This document shows positions 60,402 through 64,000 of a DNA stretch of 64,000 bases, piece after piece. Numbering within the stretch: the first letter of the stretch is position 1; each line of letters begins with the position of its first letter. Location of the stretch: the IMG/VR virus record IMGVR_UViG_3300046167_000709, positions 1-64,000 of that record. The stretch is one strand, 5' to 3'. The notes beneath the pieces are model-generated. The model did not search any database and was not told the origin of the DNA. It was given only the letters and a program-made list of their open reading frames with translations. A program made the translations under genes and the position numbers. The stretch comes from a virus.

Positions 60402-60714
60402 ATGGCAAGTATTATTAAAGCAAGTATTAACTTAAATGAAATCCCAAAGGATAAAATTTATGTTGGCAAAAAAAGGTAAGTATTTACCTATTACAATTAC
60501 CCTAAACGATGAAGTAGATAACTACGGAAATCAAGGACCAGTTGTAGTTGAGCAGACTAAAGAAGAAAGAGAGGCTAAAGCGCCTAAAACTTATTTAGGT
60601 AATGTCAAAGTAGTATGGACTAATGGAGACAACGTTGCAGCAGCGCCTCGCGATGGTCAACCTCAACAAGCAGCAGCGGCAGTACCAGAGCCTGCAGATG
60701 ATCTACCGTTCTAA
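60402..60714 (+). CDS. Single-stranded DNA-binding protein, frameshifted in an A7 run
   Basis: The first frame is MASIIKASINLNEIPKDKIY followed by VGKKR and stop at TAA. With one A fewer in the run of seven (60468-60474) it continues KGKYLPITITLNDEVDNYGN and TYLGNVKVVWTNGD. The C-terminus is acidic ADDLPF, the tip that recruits partners in bacterial-type SSBs. Product about 103 residues. An added base in a homopolymer is the clearest case of likely sequencing error. Confidence 0.75.
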
Positions 60715-60806
60715 TGCTCTATATGTGTGAGATGTGCGCTGAGGATATGTCTAAAGAAGATCACGACTTCTGCGATATATGTCCTAAGTGCTTAGAAGAA
60801 TGGTAA
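60714..60806 (+). CDS. Zinc-finger microprotein (30 aa)
   Basis: A 30-residue ORF with five Cys: C5-x-x-C8 and C20-x-x-C23-x-x-C26 (CEMC ... CDICPKC). It starts in the SSB stop (TAATG). It may bind zinc and act with SSB or primase. Supported by Cys spacing and coupling. Confidence 0.55.
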   Translation: MLYMCEMCAEDMSKEDHDFCDICPKCLEEW

Positions 60807-60824
60807 CAAATTAAATTAAATTAA

Positions 60825-62534
60825 ATGCAGACAACAGAGATCAATGGATTTTTGATTGACGAGTTCAATCAACATAAGCTTGAAGAGGGAAAAAAGCAGG
60901 GTATATGTCCTCTTTGTTCTCACGATAGAAAACCCAAGAATCAAAAGGCAAAATGCGCGTCTTATGATTGGGATCGGGGTCTCGGTACTTGTCACAACTG
61001 TAATACATCATTTCAACTACATACGTATCAGCGTAAAGGTGCTAGCGAAAAGGTATATGTAAGACCTGCAGAGGTCGTAGCATAATCCTCCAGCTAGCAA
61101 AGTAGTTGAGTGGTTTAAAACTAGGGGAATATCTCAGCAAACTCTCACTGATCTTAAGATTAGTGAGGGTCCTGAGTATATGCCTCAGACCGGTAAAACC
61201 GAGAACGTTATAAAGTTTAATTACTTCATGGGCGATCAACTTATCAATGTTAAGTATCGCGATGGACGAAAGAACTTTAAATTATATAAGGGTGCTGAAA
61301 AAGTATTCTATAATATAAACAGTATAATAGGTTATGAGTATTGTGTTATTGTTGAAGGTGAAATGGATGTGCTTGCGCTACACGAAGCTGGAATCACAAA
61401 TGCAATATCAGTTCCAAACGGAGCTACATTAAATAGCAATAACCTTGATTACTTAGATGCTTGTATAGATTATTTCGATGACAAAGAAAAAATTATATTA
61501 GCTGTAGACACAGACGAGGCTGGTATAGCTTTACAGACAGAGCTAGTTAGAAGACTAGGATCTGAAGTATGCTACTTAGCATCGTTTGAAGATTGTAAAG
61601 ATGCAAATGAATATTTACAAAAGTATGGAAAAGAAAAACTATCAGAGCGTATTTCGGGAGCAAGACCAGTACCGCTTGAGAATGTTACAACATTCAGGGA
61701 TATTGAAGATGAAGTTACCGACTTTGTTAAGAATGGCTTTAAACCAGGATTTCAAGTTGGCTTGGAAAATTTTGATGATATCTTTTCAACTTACACTGGT
61801 CAATTCATTACTGTTACTGGTATTCCTAGTTCCGGTAAGAGTGATTTCGTCGATCAGATGGTTGTCGGATATAATAATAACTACGGATGGAAAACAGCTT
61901 TTGCGTCGCCAGAAAATGTACCGACTTATTTACACGCTCATAAGCTAATGCGTAAGCATTGGCAAGGTATGCCAACTAGAGATGATATAACGGTGAGAAA
62001 TGGAATCAAGTAGCGGATCACTGTAATACTAACTACTTTCATATTGACATGGAACGTTACACGCTTGAGTCAGTACTTAGAAAAGGTGCTGAGCTTGTTA
62101 AGCGTAAAGGTATTAAATGCTTGGTCATTGATCCATTTAATAAGGTTAGAGACATTGATTGTAAAACTGAAGACGTTAATCGTTATACTATGGAGTACTT
62201 AAGCAAGATCGAGATCTTTGCTAAAAAGTACGATGTATTAGTATTCATAGTTGCTCACCCAACTAAAATGTATAAGACACAGGACGGTAAAATCGAAGAG
62301 CCTACAATGTACAACATTAAAGGTGGTGGCGAATGGTATGATGCTAGTTATCACGGTATACTAGTTCACAGAGATTATGAGCAAAAAACAGTTAAAGCTA
62401 AAGTTTTAAAAGTTAAGTTTCAAAACCTTGGTGAAAACGGTGCTGAAGCTCATTTTAAATGGGAACCAAAGTCAGGTTGTTTTGTACCTCACGAGCAGAT
62501 AAACTTAGCTGGTGAAAAAATGCCATGGGAATAA
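60825..62534 (+). CDS. Primase-helicase (T7 gp4-like), broken by two frame changes
   Basis: It lays primers and unwinds DNA at the fork. The N-terminal zinc finger has C28, C31, C56 and C59 (ICPLC ... TCHNC). After one skipped base near 61083 the Toprim core follows: VIVEGEMDVLALHEAG and LAVDTDEAG. The helicase has Walker A TGIPSSGKSD and, after a frame change near 62000 (apparent one-base loss), KCLVIDPFNKV (Walker B) and GGGEWYDASYHG (H4). About 570 residues joined, similar to T7 gp4. It is the only helicase seen. Confidence 0.85.
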
Positions 62535-62777
62535 ATGGCTAAAAGTAAAGGTATAAACATGGGCGAATATCTAGCTACGCCTGAAGAGTGGAACGCATAT
62601 AGATGGTGTATAAGAAATGCTATACACATTGCGCCTAAAGCTTTAACAGAAGCTAGATGGACAATTACAATAACAAATAAAGGAATAACTAATCAAGACC
62701 CTGAAAGCTACACGAAGGTAGTTATTTGGGAGACAGTCTTTAAATACTACAAACATTATTATGACAAATATAACTAA
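62535..62777 (+). CDS. Conserved small protein (80 aa)
   Basis: An 80-residue protein (MGEYLATPEEWNAYRWCIRN, then ARWTITITNKGITNQDPESY) that begins at the primase-helicase stop and overlaps the thymidylate synthase gene by 17 bases. Role unknown; context suggests replication or nucleotide metabolism. Confidence 0.55.
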   Translation: MAKSKGINMGEYLATPEEWNAYRWCIRNAIHIAPKALTEARWTITITNKGITNQDPESYTKVVIWETVFKYYKHYYDKYN

Positions 62778-63417
62778 CGCAGAATTTAAAACTGCTAGTG
62801 AAGCTTATAATTGGCTTTTTCCTAAAATACTTTGGGACGGAGTTGACTTCGGCGACACTAAAGCTTTGTTTAATGTAGGGTTTACAATACTAGATCCTAC
62901 AGACAAAGTTATTCATAACAAGAACCGTAAGTGGAATGCTGAGTACGCAGAAGCTGAATGGCAATGGTATTTATCCGGTGATCCTAGCATTGAAAAGCTT
63001 GGTGATATATACGGTAAAGTACCTCAGATATGGAAACGTATGGCTGATAGCTTAGGTAATGTAAGATCTAATTACGGCTGGCAATGGCAAAGACAAGATC
63101 AAATAGATAAAGTTGTAGCAACGCTAAAAGACAACCCGCAAACTAGACAAGCAGCAATAAGTATATATGACGGTAAAGAAATTGATACATATAGAAACGA
63201 TACACCGTGTACGTATGCTGTTCAGTTTACTGTACTAGACAATAAGCTTAATATGTCTGTCTATATGCGTTCTAATGATCTCTGGTACGGCTTCTGCAAC
63301 GATCAGTATCAATTTGCATCATTGCAAGAATTAATTGCAGAGAGGACAGGATACGAGGTTGGTACTTATTACCATCACGCACATAATCTACATCTGTATA
63401 ACAATAAAATAACTTAA
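62761..63417 (+). CDS. Thymidylate synthase / dCMP hydroxymethylase family enzyme
   Basis: A 218-residue folate-dependent pyrimidine methylase or hydroxymethylase. C150 in DTPCTYAVQF is the nucleophile and R170-S171-N172-D173 (YMRSNDLWYG) matches the RS-x-D phosphate motif. Counting without gaps, E. coli TS Asn177 falls on D181 (GFCND), the substitution that marks dCMP hydroxymethylase; one-residue shift would give N180. So it could make dTMP or 5-hydroxymethyl-dCMP. It is shorter than bacterial TS (264). It ends one base before the MazG fusion. Confidence 0.75.
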   Translation: MTNITNAEFKTASEAYNWLFPKILWDGVDFGDTKALFNVGFTILDPTDKVIHNKNRKWNAEYAEAEWQWYLSGDPSIEKLGDIYGKVPQIWKRMADSLGNVRSNYGWQWQRQDQIDKVVATLKDNPQTRQAAISIYDGKEIDTYRNDTPCTYAVQFTVLDNKLNMSVYMRSNDLWYGFCNDQYQFASLQELIAERTGYEVGTYYHHAHNLHLYNNKIT

Positions 63418-64000
63418 TATGTATTATTTATACCACATACCTGGTAAAAAGATCGGCGTTACACGTAATCTTAGAACTAGGGTAACCCTTATGCAAGGCT
63501 ATAAGGAGGGTGAGTATGAAGTTCTTGAACAGTCAGACGATATAGATTATATATCAGACCGTGAAATAGAACTTCAAAAGTCTTATGGCTACAAGAGAGA
63601 CAGAACATTATATAAAAATCTATTCAAATTAAATATGAAAGTAAATCCAACAGAGCAAACAAGCACGTTTCCAGTGCCAATTAATAAATTAAAAGGTAAC
63701 TTATTAGATAACTTAGGTATGGAGTGGAAAACTCCAGAATACAGTTTTAAGCTACAAAAAGAGCATATACCTTGGATATTAGCTAACGCTCGAACCTCGA
63801 TGTTTAATGATAATCGAAGCTACATTTACAACAAGGCTTTTTATGAAGCCTTTTTTAATCAAGATCATAATCCACCAAAGCAAGTTAATTTAACTAATTA
63901 TTTTCCTTTAATTAGAAACTGGGCTCAAGATCGCGGTATATATGATAAAGGTAATTCACATACGCAATATGTTAAGCTTATGGAAGAAGCCGGTGAATTA
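63383..64000. repeat. Right copy of the terminal overlap
   Basis: Identical to 1-618 except G63481 for A99. The repeated part covers the end of the thymidylate synthase gene and most of the MazG fusion gene. It shows that 63,382 bp is the unit length. Confidence 0.95.
63419..64000 (+). CDS. GIY-YIG/MazG fusion gene, second (partial) copy in the overlap
   Basis: The same gene as 37-807, cut by the window end after 194 codons (about EEAGEL). It is not a true duplication but the closure of the circular map. The one base difference is silent. Confidence 0.95.
   Translation, partial: MYYLYHIPGKKIGVTRNLRTRVTLMQGYKEGEYEVLEQSDDIDYISDREIELQKSYGYKRDRTLYKNLFKLNMKVNPTEQTSTFPVPINKLKGNLLDNLGMEWKTPEYSFKLQKEHIPWILANARTSMFNDNRSYIYNKAFYEAFFNQDHNPPKQVNLTNYFPLIRNWAQDRGIYDKGNSHTQYVKLMEEAGEL

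Noticed and set aside
54053-62534. Group I introns or inteins as the cause of split genes
   Set aside because: Only one base must be skipped at each break, no extra sequence separates the halves and no homing endonuclease lies between them.
1-64000. Stop-codon reassignment
   Set aside because: TAA, TAG and TGA all end recognisable genes, and large ORFs read correctly in the standard code. The broken genes need frame changes, not recoded stops; the single in-frame TAA at 51056 is an isolated exception.
1-64000. CRISPR array
   Set aside because: The repeats seen (R1-R8 and the 44-bp elements) have irregular spacing of hundreds to thousands of bases and lie next to start codons; there are no uniform spacers or cas genes.
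63419-64000. Duplicate MazG gene
   Set aside because: It is the same locus as 37-807 seen again through the terminal overlap, not a second gene copy.

Overview
The window is one complete phage genome plus its own overlap. Bases 63383-64000 repeat bases 1-618 with one silent difference (A at 99, G at 63481), so the unit is circular or terminally redundant and 63,382 bp long. The host is probably a marine Bacteroidetes (Flavobacteriia-like) bacterium: the DNA is AT-rich, start codons are preceded by A-rich leaders without Shine-Dalgarno sequences, one gene has a typical Bacteroidetes secretion signal (SKAQ), and some early promoter-like repeats carry the TAnnTTTG box of that phylum. The head and tail genes look like a short-tailed (podovirus), distantly crAss-like phage. 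No integrase or lysogeny gene is visible, so it is probably virulent.

Layout. (1) Plus strand 1-5198 is the end of the rightward replication and nucleotide block: MazG-type pyrophosphohydrolases, a PD-(D/E)XK nuclease and class I ribonucleotide reductase (nrdB, nrdA), closed by a bidirectional terminator at 5206-5234. (2) Minus strand 5285-48987 is the late block. It holds an amidase, many small proteins with an S-P-L/F motif, a 2849-residue internal virion protein, tail and connector proteins, the major capsid protein, a scaffold-like protein, portal and large terminase, a 3TM holin, a phage GroES/GroEL pair, and a fibre cassette with S74 chaperone, collagen-like and YadA-head-like repeats. 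(3) 48988-49328 is a divergent control region. (4) Plus strand 49329-63417 starts with about 9 kb of microprotein genes punctuated by eight copies of a promoter-like repeat and four tRNA-like RNAs. It continues with DNA ligase, a sigma-70-family factor, an ERF annealing protein with an exonuclease, SSB, primase-helicase and a thymidylate synthase family enzyme.

The genes fit a programme in which host polymerase reads the early repeats, a phage sigma factor takes over, and the late block is then transcribed leftward. No DNA polymerase and no RNA polymerase core gene are present, so the host replicase must be used. A separate 44-46 bp element with GTGACA ends occurs four times, beside capsid and control genes, and looks like an operator or promoter of an undescribed regulatory circuit.

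Caution: at least fifteen places show a one-base frame change inside otherwise conserved genes. Nearly all look like one-base insertions and most lie in 54-62.5 kb. Long-read insertion errors are the simplest explanation. These genes are given below as whole genes with their breaks noted.
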